Assembly (NCBI GenBank): GCA_036407035.1
Contig: DASXAA010000116.1
Location: 1-9,393, forward strand
Reading direction: 5' to 3'
Source of the DNA: JACVRW01 sp036407035
GTDB taxonomy: Bacteria > Actinomycetota > Thermoleophilia > Solirubrobacterales > Thermoleophilaceae
Length of the DNA stretch: 9,393 nt
A program made the position numbers and the translations under genes. Shown one piece after another: positions 1-5,981 of the stretch. Within the stretch, counting starts at the first letter, position 1; each line of letters starts with the position of its first letter. The notes under the pieces are model-generated. The model saw nothing but the letters and a program-made list of their open reading frames with translations, was not told the origin of the DNA and did not search any database.

Positions 1-1
1 C

Positions 2-250
2 CGGTTCGACACCGACCGCGACGGGCTCTCGGACGGCCTCGAGCTGGGTGTGCGCGTGCGGGTGCCCGACCCGCGCGGCCCGGTGAGGGGGAGCGGCAGG
101 CGGTTCCGGCGCGATCTCGGGCCGCACACGAGGACCAACCCGCTGCGCGCGGACACGGACGGCGGCGGCGTTCCCGACGGCGCCGAGGACCGCAACCACA
201 ACGGCCGGGTCGACCGGGGCGAGCACGACCCCGCGAGGGCGGGCGGGTAG
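2..250 (+). CDS. C-terminal end of a secreted TSP3-repeat (calcium-binding) protein, partial
   Basis: The reading frame is open from the window edge and stops at 248-250, leaving 82 visible residues. It carries aspartate-rich repeats of the thrombospondin type 3 / bacterial calcium-binding kind: DTDRDGLSDGLELG near its start, then NPLRADTDGGGVPDGAEDRN and HNGRVDRGEHDP at the end. In this family Asp/Asn side chains at alternating positions chelate calcium and rigidify extracellular or surface proteins. The pattern NPL-x-ADTDGGG-x-PDG-x-E-D is typical of the C-terminal region of such exported proteins. The signal peptide and any catalytic or adhesive domain lie outside the window, so the specific role cannot be told. 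The gene converges on rlmN with only 4 bases between the two stop codons, leaving no room for separate terminators. Confidence 0.75.
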   Translation, partial: RFDTDRDGLSDGLELGVRVRVPDPRGPVRGSGRRFRRDLGPHTRTNPLRADTDGGGVPDGAEDRNHNGRVDRGEHDPARAGG

Positions 251-254
251 CGCG

Positions 255-1238
255 CTACCGCTTGGCCGCCAGCTGCCCGCAGGCGGCCGCGATGTCCCGG
301 CCGCGCGTGAGCCTCACCGTGGCCGGCACCCCGCGCTCGGCGAGCGCGGCCTTGAACGCCGCGATCGCCTCGCGGGTCGAGCCGCGATAGCTCGCGTCGG
401 TCGGGTTGTACGGGATCAGGTTGACCTTGAAGGCCCGGCGCGGCTCGAGCACGCGCGCCAACGCAACCGCCTGCTCGTAGCGGTCGTTCACCCCGTCCAG
501 CATCAGGTACTCCACGAACACCGGCCGGCGGCGGTGCTCGTGCCAGCGCAGGCACGCGGCGAGCACGTCGCGCAGCGGGTAGCGGTCGTTCACGGGCATC
601 AGCTCGGAGCGGAGCGCCTCGTCGGCCGCGTGGAGGGAGAGCGCGAGACGGACGGCGGGCCCCTCCTCCGTCATGCGCTCGATGCCGGGGATCCAACCGA
701 CCGTGGACACGGCGGTGTGCGACGTGGCGATGCCCAGGTCCGGCAGCCGACGGCACGCCTCGAGCACGGCGTCCAAGTTCATCAGCGGCTCGCCCATCCC
801 CATGAAGACCGCGTGGTCCACGGCCTCCGTGCGGCGGAAGTGGAGCGCCTGGTCGAGGATCTCGGAGGCCGTGAGGTTGCGGCCGAACCTCATCGCGCCG
901 GTGGCGCAGAACGTGCAGGTGAGCGGGCATCCCGACTGGCTCGAGAGGCAGAGCGAGCGGCGGCCGTCGCGGTAGCGCATCAGGACCGCCTCGACGGGGC
1001 GCCCGTCGCGCGTCTCGAACAGCGCCTTCTCGGTGCCGTCGGACGAGCGCGCCTCGCCCGCCACCGTGAGCGACGAGAAGGGCACCTCGTCGGCGAGCGA
1101 CTCGCGCAGGGCGAGCGGCAGGTTCGTCATCTCGCCGTACGAGCCGGCGCCGCGCGCCGCCCAGTCCCATACCTGGCGGGCGCGGAAGCGCGGCTCGCCG
1201 CGAGTGGCGAGGTTCTCTTCCAGAAGCGACAGGTCCAC
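255..1238 (-). CDS. rlmN: Dual-specificity 23S rRNA / tRNA adenine-C2 methyltransferase RlmN (radical SAM)
   Basis: The product (327 residues) matches RlmN, the radical SAM enzyme that methylates C2 of A2503 in 23S rRNA and, in characterised members, A37 of some tRNAs. The iron-sulfur cluster motif CxxxCxxC is at C104, C108 and C111. C97 just upstream (LCLSSQSGC) corresponds to the resolving cysteine, and C320 in RGRDIAAACGQL to the methyl-carrying cysteine, so the ping-pong machinery is complete. The SAM-binding GMGEPLMN motif is at 147-154. I chose the GTG at 1238 because the N-terminus VDLSLLEENLATRGEPRFRA aligns with family N-termini and a G-rich tract precedes it. A longer in-frame start at 1322 would overlap the divergent rluB gene and add an unrelated basic stretch. 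RlmN is usually somewhat longer, so this is a compact member. It is transcribed away from rluB, with 44 bases between the starts. Confidence 0.93.
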   Translation of the reverse strand: MDLSLLEENLATRGEPRFRARQVWDWAARGAGSYGEMTNLPLALRESLADEVPFSSLTVAGEARSSDGTEKALFETRDGRPVEAVLMRYRDGRRSLCLSSQSGCPLTCTFCATGAMRFGRNLTASEILDQALHFRRTEAVDHAVFMGMGEPLMNLDAVLEACRRLPDLGIATSHTAVSTVGWIPGIERMTEEGPAVRLALSLHAADEALRSELMPVNDRYPLRDVLAACLRWHEHRRRPVFVEYLMLDGVNDRYEQAVALARVLEPRRAFKVNLIPYNPTDASYRGSTREAIAAFKAALAERGVPATVRLTRGRDIAAACGQLAAKR

Positions 1239-1282
1239 GCCCCCAGTGTGCCTGACGCCCCCGGCGTGCGACGCTGCCGGGA

Positions 1283-1999
1283 ATGCGCCTCGCCAAGTTC
1301 CTCGCCCACGCCGGCGTGGCATCGCGCCGGTCCGCGGAGCGGTTGATCGCCGACGGCCACGTGACCGTGGCGGGCGAGACCGTGACCGATCCGGCGCGCG
1401 ACGTGGACGAGCGCAGCGGCGTGGCCGTGGACGGCCGAGCGGTGCAGCCGGAGCCGCGCGAGGTCTACGCGCTCAACAAGCCGCCGGGCGTGGTTTCGAC
1501 AGCGCGCGACACGCACGGGCGGCCGACGGTGGTGGAGCTGGTGCGCTCGCGGCGCCGCCTGTACCCGGTCGGGCGCCTGGACGTGGACACGACCGGCCTG
1601 CTCCTGCTCACGAACGACGGCGAGCTGGCCGAGCGCCTGACGCATCCCCGCTACGGGCTGCAGAAGGTCTACCGGGCGAAGGTCCGGCCGCCGCGCGTGA
1701 GCCCCGACGCGCTGCGGGCCCTGCGCGAGGGGGTCGAGCTCGAGGACGGCCGCACCGCGCCGGCGCGCGTGCGCCAGGTCGCGCCGGGCGTGCTCGAGAT
1801 CGCCATCCGCGAGGGGCGCAAGCGCCAGGTGCGGCGGATGCTCGAGGCCGTGGGCCACCGCGTGACCGGGCTCGAGCGCGTCGCGTTCGGCCCGCTCGGG
1901 CTGCGCGGGCTCGAGCCCGGCAAGAGCCGGCGGCTCAAGGACGCGGAGGTGGAGCGCCTGCGGCGGGCGACGGAGCCGCGGCGGCCGCGGCGGCGATAG
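1283..1999 (+). CDS. rluB: RluB/RsuA-family rRNA pseudouridine synthase
   Basis: The product has 238 residues. Residues 1-48 are an S4 RNA-binding domain (RLAKFLAHAGVASRRSAERL), followed by the RsuA/RluB/RluE/RluF catalytic domain. The catalytic aspartate is D100 in GRLDVDTTGLLLLTNDG, and the C-terminal REGRKRQVRRM motif is present. Family members isomerise a specific uridine in rRNA; RluB modifies U2605 of 23S rRNA. The RluB assignment rests on the overall match and on the frequent actinobacterial location of rluB near chromosome-segregation and aromatic/cmk genes, so RsuA-type specificity is not excluded. The ATG start gives the canonical S4 N-terminus; the preceding ribosome binding site is weak. 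The tail is a run of Arg/Pro (RRPRRR). The last 65 bases overlap a possible small gene on the other strand. Confidence 0.9.
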   Translation: MRLAKFLAHAGVASRRSAERLIADGHVTVAGETVTDPARDVDERSGVAVDGRAVQPEPREVYALNKPPGVVSTARDTHGRPTVVELVRSRRRLYPVGRLDVDTTGLLLLTNDGELAERLTHPRYGLQKVYRAKVRPPRVSPDALRALREGVELEDGRTAPARVRQVAPGVLEIAIREGRKRQVRRMLEAVGHRVTGLERVAFGPLGLRGLEPGKSRRLKDAEVERLRRATEPRRPRRR

Positions 2000-2120
2000 G
2001 CGGAGGCGCGGCGGTCGCGCGCGGCTCCTCCGGCGGCGGCGCCGGCCGCGGCGCGGCGCCCGGCTCGCACTCCCTCACGATCCGCGCGGCCATCACGGTG
2101 CGCGCGTCGAAGCTGTCCAT
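1935..2120 (-). CDS. Possible small Pro/Ala-rich protein of unknown function
   Basis: This is a 61-codon reading frame starting at an ATG (2120-2118). A strong Shine-Dalgarno GGAAGGA (plus-strand 2127-2133) sits 6 bases upstream, one of the best ribosome binding sites in the window. The first 23 residues (MDSFDARTVMAARIVRECEP...) have balanced composition and high third-position GC, as expected for a coding sequence here. From about residue 24 on it is low-complexity Pro/Ala (PAPPPEEP, AAAAAAAP), and it ends convergently inside the 3' end of rluB. No signal peptide or membrane segment is visible, and there is a single cysteine at residue 18. I do not recognise the family. The Shine-Dalgarno and the filling of an otherwise empty gap favour a real gene. 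The low-complexity tail, partly antisense to rluB, argues for caution. Confidence 0.4.
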   Translation of the reverse strand: MDSFDARTVMAARIVRECEPGAAPRPAPPPEEPRATAAPPPIAAAAAAAPSPAAGAPPPRP

Positions 2121-2286
2121 CGAGGTTCCTTCCGGTCGAGCTTTACCGGGTGCCACCGCCGCACCCGCCTGGCGGCGGGCTACTGGGGCGCGGTGGCGCC
2201 GGCTACTCGGCGACCGGAGGTCATCACCGGCGAGGGTACCTGCCGGGCGCCGGGCGCGCAACGTTCGCCTGACACAATCCGCCGCC
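2121..2286. promoter_or_regulatory. Divergent intergenic control region upstream of aroH
   Basis: This non-coding stretch lies between the possible minus-strand small gene and aroH. It holds a small inverted repeat CCGGT/ACCGG (2132-2136/2145-2149), the larger hairpin at 2152-2197, and two copies of GGCTACT (2178-2184 and 2201-2207). Near aroH there is a possible -10 element CACAAT (2273-2278) only 9 bases before the GTG, which would put any transcript start at or next to the start codon. I see no aromatic-rich leader ORF here, unlike upstream of aroF. The promoter and operator roles are inference. Confidence 0.3.
2152..2197. repeat. Inverted repeat / two-stem hairpin in the aroH upstream region
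   Basis: The outer arms GCCACCGC (2152-2159) and GCGGTGGC (2190-2197) are perfect complements. An inner stem CCCGCC (2164-2169) / GGCGGG (2174-2179) closes on a TGGC loop. There is no T-tract on either side, so an intrinsic terminator is not obvious. It could be an operator, an RNA structure in the aroH 5' region, or a feature of GC-rich composition. Confidence 0.4.
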
Positions 2287-2652
2287 GTGAAGCTACGTGC
2301 GCTCAGGGGCGCGATCACGGTGGACGACAACGACGGCGAGGCGATCCTCGACGCCACCGAGGAGCTCGTGCGCGAGGTGATGGCGCGCAACGAGCTGAGC
2401 CCGGAGGACATGGTCAGCTGCATCTTCACCTGCACCGACGACCTCGACGCCGAGTTCCCCGCGGTCGCCGCCCGCCGCCTCGGTCTCAGCACGGTGCCGC
2501 TCCTGTGCACGCGCGAGATCGACGTGCCGGGCGCGCTGCCGCGCGTGATCCGGCTGCTGCTGCACTGCTACGCGGACCCCGAGTCGCAGCCGCGCCACGT
2601 GTACCTGCGCGAGGCGGTGTCCCTGCGGCGCGACCTCGAGGGCGCCCAGTGA
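2287..2652 (+). CDS. aroH: Monofunctional chorismate mutase, AroH class
   Basis: The enzyme (121 residues) converts chorismate to prephenate, the first step of the Phe/Tyr branch. Length and sequence match the trimeric AroH fold of Bacillus subtilis, not the helical AroQ type. The residues lining the known active site can be placed: R7 (LRGAITV), F57, R63, C74 and E77 in LCTREIDVPG, R89, Y106 in RHVYLREAV, and R114 near the C-terminus. All are present, so it should be active. The GTG start puts the conserved R7 at the family position; no good Shine-Dalgarno precedes it, so translation may be leaderless. The stop overlaps the start of the hisC-type gene by 4 bases (GTGA), indicating translational coupling and a shared aromatic amino acid role. 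Confidence 0.93.
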   Translation: MKLRALRGAITVDDNDGEAILDATEELVREVMARNELSPEDMVSCIFTCTDDLDAEFPAVAARRLGLSTVPLLCTREIDVPGALPRVIRLLLHCYADPESQPRHVYLREAVSLRRDLEGAQ

Positions 2653-3728
2653 CGATCGAGTTCAACCGCAGGATCGACGCGATCCCGGTCTACCCGGCGG
2701 CCGAGACCTACGAGTTCGGCGGCGAGCTCGTGAAGCTCGCCTCGAACGAGACACCCTGGGCCCCGCACCCGCAGGTGCTGGAGGCGGTGGAGGCGCAGCT
2801 GCGCACGCTGAACCGCTATCCGGACCCCGCGAAGTCCGTGCTGCGCAACCGGATCTCGGAGCGGACCGGCGTGCCGGCGGGCCGCATCGCGATCGGGAAC
2901 GGCTCCTGCGAGCTGCTCCTGGCCGCCGCCGACGCAATGCTCGAGCCGGGCGCGGAGGTCGTGTACGCGTGGCCGTCGTTCTCGATCTACCCGCACATGG
3001 AGGGGATGTCGGGTGCGCGCGCGATCCGCGTGCCGGTGGACGACGACGGGCTCCACGACCTCGAGGCGATGGCCCGTGAGGTCACGCACGCCACGCGCAT
3101 CGTGATCGTCTGCAATCCGAACAATCCGACGGCCACCGCGCTGCCGACGGAGGCGATCGGCGCGTTCGCCGCCGAGCTGCCGCGGCACGTGTGCCTGATC
3201 GTCGACGAGGCCTACATCGAGTTCTCGACGCTCCAGGACCCGGACGAGTCGCTCGACCTACTCGATCGGCACCCGAACCTGGTGCTGCTGCGCACGTTCT
3301 CGAAGGTTTACGGGCTCTGCGGGCTGCGCGTCGGGTACTCGCTCGGCTCAGAGGAGTTCCGGCTCGCCGTCGACCGCGTGCGCCAGCCGTTCTCGGTCAA
3401 CGCGCTCGCGCTGGCGGCGGCGACCGAGGCGCTCGCCCACCAGGACGAGGTGGCGCGCCGCGTCGAGCAGACCGCCATCGAGCGCCTCCACGTGGAGTCC
3501 GAGCTGGCGGAGCGCGGCCTCGAGTCCACCGACAGCCAGGCGAACTTCTCGTGGATCTCGCTCGGCGAGCACGACGAGGACGAGGTGGTGCGCGGGCTGG
3601 CGCAGCGCGGGGTGATCGTCAGGGCCGGCAAGGCCCTCGGCCAGGAGGGGCGGCTGCGGGTGACCTACGGCAGCCGCCAGGAGAACGACCGCTTCCTGGC
3701 GGCGCTCGACGAGGTCCTGGCGGGCTAG
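2649..3728 (+). CDS. hisC: HisC-type histidinol-phosphate / aromatic amino acid aminotransferase
   Basis: This is a PLP-dependent fold-type I aminotransferase of 359 residues, the usual HisC length. Visible signatures are LASNETPWAPHP near residue 30-41 (substrate-recognition N-terminus), NRYPDP at 55-60, CNPNNPT at 155-161 (cofactor Asn), VDEAYIEF with D186, the Schiff-base lysine K219 in TFSKVYGLCGLRVGY, R227, and the carboxylate-binding arginine R337 in RLRVTYGS. HisC transfers the amino group from glutamate to imidazole-acetol phosphate in histidine synthesis, and many relatives also transaminate phenylpyruvate, 4-hydroxyphenylpyruvate or arogenate. The 4-base overlap with aroH and the absence of other his genes favour a Phe/Tyr role, possibly alongside histidine. 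Substrate specificity cannot be read from the sequence. The start is fixed by the GTGA overlap. Confidence 0.87.
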   Translation: MTIEFNRRIDAIPVYPAAETYEFGGELVKLASNETPWAPHPQVLEAVEAQLRTLNRYPDPAKSVLRNRISERTGVPAGRIAIGNGSCELLLAAADAMLEPGAEVVYAWPSFSIYPHMEGMSGARAIRVPVDDDGLHDLEAMAREVTHATRIVIVCNPNNPTATALPTEAIGAFAAELPRHVCLIVDEAYIEFSTLQDPDESLDLLDRHPNLVLLRTFSKVYGLCGLRVGYSLGSEEFRLAVDRVRQPFSVNALALAAATEALAHQDEVARRVEQTAIERLHVESELAERGLESTDSQANFSWISLGEHDEDEVVRGLAQRGVIVRAGKALGQEGRLRVTYGSRQENDRFLAALDEVLAG

Positions 3729-3785
3729 CCCCGGGCATTCCGAGGGGTCCGGGCCGAGAACGGCGGCAACAAAGGGGGTCCGGGA

Positions 3786-3836
3786 GGGGGTGGGCTGGAT
3801 TCCGACGAAATGCCGGACGGAAACCGGCCCACCCCC
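3786..3836. terminator. Strong hairpin downstream of hisC (candidate terminator or palindromic repeat)
   Basis: The arms GGGGGTGGGCTGG (3786-3798) and CCGGCCCACCCCC (3824-3836) pair over 13 positions with one G-U wobble. After an A-A mismatch, a further 5-bp stem TTCCG/CGGAA (3800-3804/3818-3822) closes on a 13-base loop. It lies 57 bases after the hisC stop, so it is well placed to end the aroH-hisC transcript, but no T-tract follows. A 10-base direct repeat GGGGTCCGGG (3744-3753 and 3775-3784) precedes it. It could instead be a dispersed palindromic element. The insertion sequence starts only 12 bases beyond it. Confidence 0.5.
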
Positions 3837-3848
3837 CAGGGCCCACCG

Positions 3849-3865
3849 CCTAGATGGTTGATTCC
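3849..3865 (+). repeat. Left terminal inverted repeat of the IS982-family element
   Basis: This 17-bp sequence is the exact reverse complement of 4834-4850. One further outward base pair (3848/4851) also matches and may be target or element. It lies just beyond the transposase stop codon. Confidence 0.9.
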
Positions 3866-3876
3866 TCGTCTGGTCG

Positions 3877-4746
3877 TTAGGCGGCGAGGTCGGCGAAGGC
3901 TCGGGTGGGGCGGCCGAGTAGGTGGTTGAGCCAGATGCCGGCTGCCAGTGCGAGTAGTTTGCTGGCCACGCGGGCGCGGATGCCGGTCAGGGTTCGTGCC
4001 CGGTGGCGCTCGAGCCCGAGTCTGTCTTTGAGCGTCCAGAAGACCGACTCGATGAGCTGGCGGATGCTGGAGAGGTGAAGGTCGTTGTCGGGCTCGTCGG
4101 CGCGGTTGGGACGCAGCAGCTGGGCTCCGAAGCGTTCTGCCACCGTGAGCTCGAAGTCCTGTCCCGCGTAGCCCTTGTCGCAGACGAGCGCTTCGCCGCC
4201 GCGTAGCGCGATCGGCAGCAGCCGCAGCGCCACCTCGCGCTCTTTCTGGTCGGCGGGTGCGAGGATCGCCGCCCGCGGGGTGCCGTCGGGGGCGCAGGCG
4301 AGGTGCAGCCGCATGCCCCAGAACCAGCGCGAGTGAGAGCGGCAGTAGCCGTAGCCGCAGGCGTCGGCCAGCTCGGAGCGGCGCGCGGTCTCGAGCGAGC
4401 GCCCGCACTCCACCGGGGTCGAGTCGAGCAGCACGATCGGGTCGCGGCTGCCGGGGCAGTCAGAGGCGAACACGGCCGTCAACCAGTCGATCGCCTCCGC
4501 CAGCCGCCGGCGGCGCTTCAGATAGCCGGGCTGGGCAGGCAGCTCGGGGAACAGGTGCGCGAGCCGCTTCGCGGCGACCGCCAGGAACTCGCGGTCGGAG
4601 GAGATGTCCATAACCGCCTGCGCAACACAAAGCGTGACGACCTCCGCGTCGGTCACCCTGCGACGGGCGTTCTTTGGCCGTTCAGGCAGGAGATCGTCGG
4701 CGGTGCATAACACCGCAACGAGCCACAGGTCGAGGTCGGCGAGCAT
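3877..4746 (-). CDS. IS982-family DDE transposase
   Basis: The enzyme (289 residues) cuts and joins the ends of its own element. The catalytic triad can be placed at D108 (LLDSTPVECG), D190 (VCDKGYAG) and E233 (RQLIESVFWTLKDRLGL). The IS982-characteristic segment GYCRSHSRWFWGMRLHL is at 133-149. I chose the ATG at 4746 over an in-frame ATG at 4782 because a strong Shine-Dalgarno AAAGGGGG ends 5 bases before it, and MLADLDLWLVAVLC is a plausible family N-terminus. The longer form would add 12 residues. The frame is uninterrupted and family-length, so the protein is probably functional. Short AT-richer stretches and codons such as AAA and CTA distinguish it slightly from the host genes. Confidence 0.9.
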   Translation of the reverse strand: MLADLDLWLVAVLCTADDLLPERPKNARRRVTDAEVVTLCVAQAVMDISSDREFLAVAAKRLAHLFPELPAQPGYLKRRRRLAEAIDWLTAVFASDCPGSRDPIVLLDSTPVECGRSLETARRSELADACGYGYCRSHSRWFWGMRLHLACAPDGTPRAAILAPADQKEREVALRLLPIALRGGEALVCDKGYAGQDFELTVAERFGAQLLRPNRADEPDNDLHLSSIRQLIESVFWTLKDRLGLERHRARTLTGIRARVASKLLALAAGIWLNHLLGRPTRAFADLAA

Positions 4747-4833
4747 CGTGGCCCCCTTTGGGTCGACGGCGCGATTAGGCACCGCCGACTTCGACCCTTG
4801 CTCGCTAAACCCCTCTCACGCCCGCCACGGCGT

Positions 4834-4850
4834 GGAATCAACCATCTAGG
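4834..4850 (-). repeat. Right terminal inverted repeat of the IS982-family element
   Basis: This is the exact reverse complement of the left end. An adjoining interrupted palindrome CCACG-G-CGTGG (4825-4835), absent at the left end, could be a transposase or host-factor subterminal site or a chance feature. The transposase promoter should lie between here and 4746. Confidence 0.9.
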
Positions 4851-4958
4851 CCGTCCTAACCCCTGGTTGCCCGCCGTAAGCGCCGAGACCCAGATCGGCC
4901 GGCGAGTAGCGCATTCAGGCCAGCATCTGTCCTCGATCCGCGGGAAGATCGCGAGGCG

Positions 4959-5915
4959 ATGAGCGAGACGACGTCGAGCCGCCTACTGACGATGCTGTCG
5001 CTGCTCCAGGGCCGCCGCGACTGGCCCGGCACGGAGCTGGCCGATCGCCTGGAGGTCTCGCCGCGGACGATCCGGCGCGACGTGGACCGGCTGCGGGAGC
5101 TCGGCTACCCGGTCGAGTCGACGACCGGGCCGGCCGGCGGCTACCGGCTGCGCGCCGGGGCGGCCATGCCGCCGCTGCTGCTCGACGACGACGAGGCGAT
5201 CGCGATCGCGGTCGGCCTGCGCACGGCGGCGAGCGCGTTCGTGGACGGCATCGAGGAGACCTCGATCCGGGCGCTCGTGAAGCTCGAGCAGGTGCTGCCC
5301 GCCCATCTTCGCCGCCGCGTGCGCGCGCTCCAGACCTCCACCGAGACGCTCGTCACCGGCGGCGGGCCGACCGTGGACCCCGCCGCGCTGACCGTGATCG
5401 CGGCGGCGTGCCGCGACCGCGAGCGCGTGCGCTTCGCCTACACCGCGCGCGACCAGGCGGACACGCGCCGCGAGGTGGAGCCGCACTCGCTCGTCCACGC
5501 CGGGCGGCGCTGGTACCTCGTGGCGTGGGACCCGAGCCGCTCCGACTGGCGCACGTTCAGGGTGGACCGGCTGACCAAGGCCGCCTCGACCGGCGTGCGC
5601 TTCACGCCGCGCGAGCTGCCGGCGAAGGACGCGGCGGCGTTCGTGCAGCGCAGCCTCGCGACGGCGCCGTCCCGCTACGACGCCCGCGTCACCCTTCACG
5701 CGCCCGCGAGCGAGATTCGCAGGCGGCGCTGGCTGGGCGGCAGCGTCGAGGCGCTCGGTGACGACCGCTGCGAGTACCGCACGAGCGACGACAACCTCGA
5801 CTGGCTCGCCATGCGCGTGGCGATGCTCGGCTGCGAGTTCCAGGTGCACGAGCCGCCGGAGCTGATCGAGCGACTGCGCGAGGTGAGCGAGCGCATCGCG
5901 CGCGCGACCGCGTGA
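4959..5915 (+). CDS. HTH-WYL domain transcriptional regulator
   Basis: The protein has 318 residues with the standard architecture. Residues 7-63 are a DeoR/HTH_11-type winged helix (LADRLEVSPRTIRRDVDRLRELGYPVE, then GPAGGYRL). About 140-215 is the WYL domain, with the name-giving W185-Y186-L187 in RRWYLVAWDPSRSDWRTFRVDRL. The remainder, about 230-315, is the WCX C-terminal extension. WYL domains are thought to bind nucleic acid or nucleotide ligands and to modulate the attached DNA-binding domain; many such regulators act on their own promoter or on DNA-damage, defence or metabolic genes. The target here is unknown. An imperfect inverted repeat at 4931-4956 overlaps the ribosome binding region and might be an autoregulatory site. 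The gene is 108 bases from the insertion sequence and 66 bases before the FIST gene on the same strand, so the two may be co-transcribed. Confidence 0.9.
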   Translation: MSETTSSRLLTMLSLLQGRRDWPGTELADRLEVSPRTIRRDVDRLRELGYPVESTTGPAGGYRLRAGAAMPPLLLDDDEAIAIAVGLRTAASAFVDGIEETSIRALVKLEQVLPAHLRRRVRALQTSTETLVTGGGPTVDPAALTVIAAACRDRERVRFAYTARDQADTRREVEPHSLVHAGRRWYLVAWDPSRSDWRTFRVDRLTKAASTGVRFTPRELPAKDAAAFVQRSLATAPSRYDARVTLHAPASEIRRRRWLGGSVEALGDDRCEYRTSDDNLDWLAMRVAMLGCEFQVHEPPELIERLREVSERIARATA

Positions 5916-5981
5916 GCGACTACCTCGAATCGGGGAAGGCGCGATCGCCCGGGCGGCCCGATACTGGCCGCGGGACCCGCA

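Larger units (their letters stand above)
3849..4850. mobile_element. Complete IS982-family insertion sequence (about 1.0 kb)
   Basis: The element is bounded by perfect 17-bp terminal inverted repeats (3849-3865 and 4834-4850, reading CCTAGATGGTTGATTCC from each end). Its length of 1002 bp matches the IS982 family, and it holds one transposase gene covering most of it on the minus strand. Just outside the ends is a possible 3-bp target duplication, CCG (3846-3848 and 4851-4853); three bases could match by chance, and the exact ends could shift by a base or so. No passenger gene is present. Both ends and the transposase look intact, which suggests recent insertion and possible mobility. It separates hisC from the WYL regulator and does not break a visible gene. 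Confidence 0.88.

Noticed and set aside
1239..1322. Longer N-terminus for rlmN (extra 28 residues)
   Set aside because: It would overlap the divergent rluB start, adds an Arg/Gly-rich stretch unlike the family, and the GTG at 1238 gives the conserved N-terminus.
1033..2286. Open plus-strand frame running into aroH from far upstream
   Set aside because: The translation is low-complexity Arg/Ala/Gly out of frame with rluB; only the part from the GTG at 2287 matches chorismate mutase.
3725..4408. Minus-strand open frame over the hairpin and transposase
   Set aside because: It is a shifted frame of the transposase gene with Arg/Pro-rich nonsense composition.
4747..4782. Longer N-terminus for the transposase from the ATG at 4782
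   Set aside because: The ATG at 4746 has a strong Shine-Dalgarno (AAAGGGGG) at the right distance; the upstream ATG has none.
4931..4956. Imperfect inverted repeat CCTCG-ATC / GATCGCGAGG before the WYL gene as an operator
   Set aside because: It pairs only with a two-base bulge and overlaps the ribosome binding region, so it is too weak to list as a site; mentioned only as a possibility in the WYL entry.
4851..4958. tRNA or other RNA gene between the IS and the WYL gene
   Set aside because: No cloverleaf or T-loop motif is visible; the 108 bases appear to be only upstream sequence of the WYL gene.
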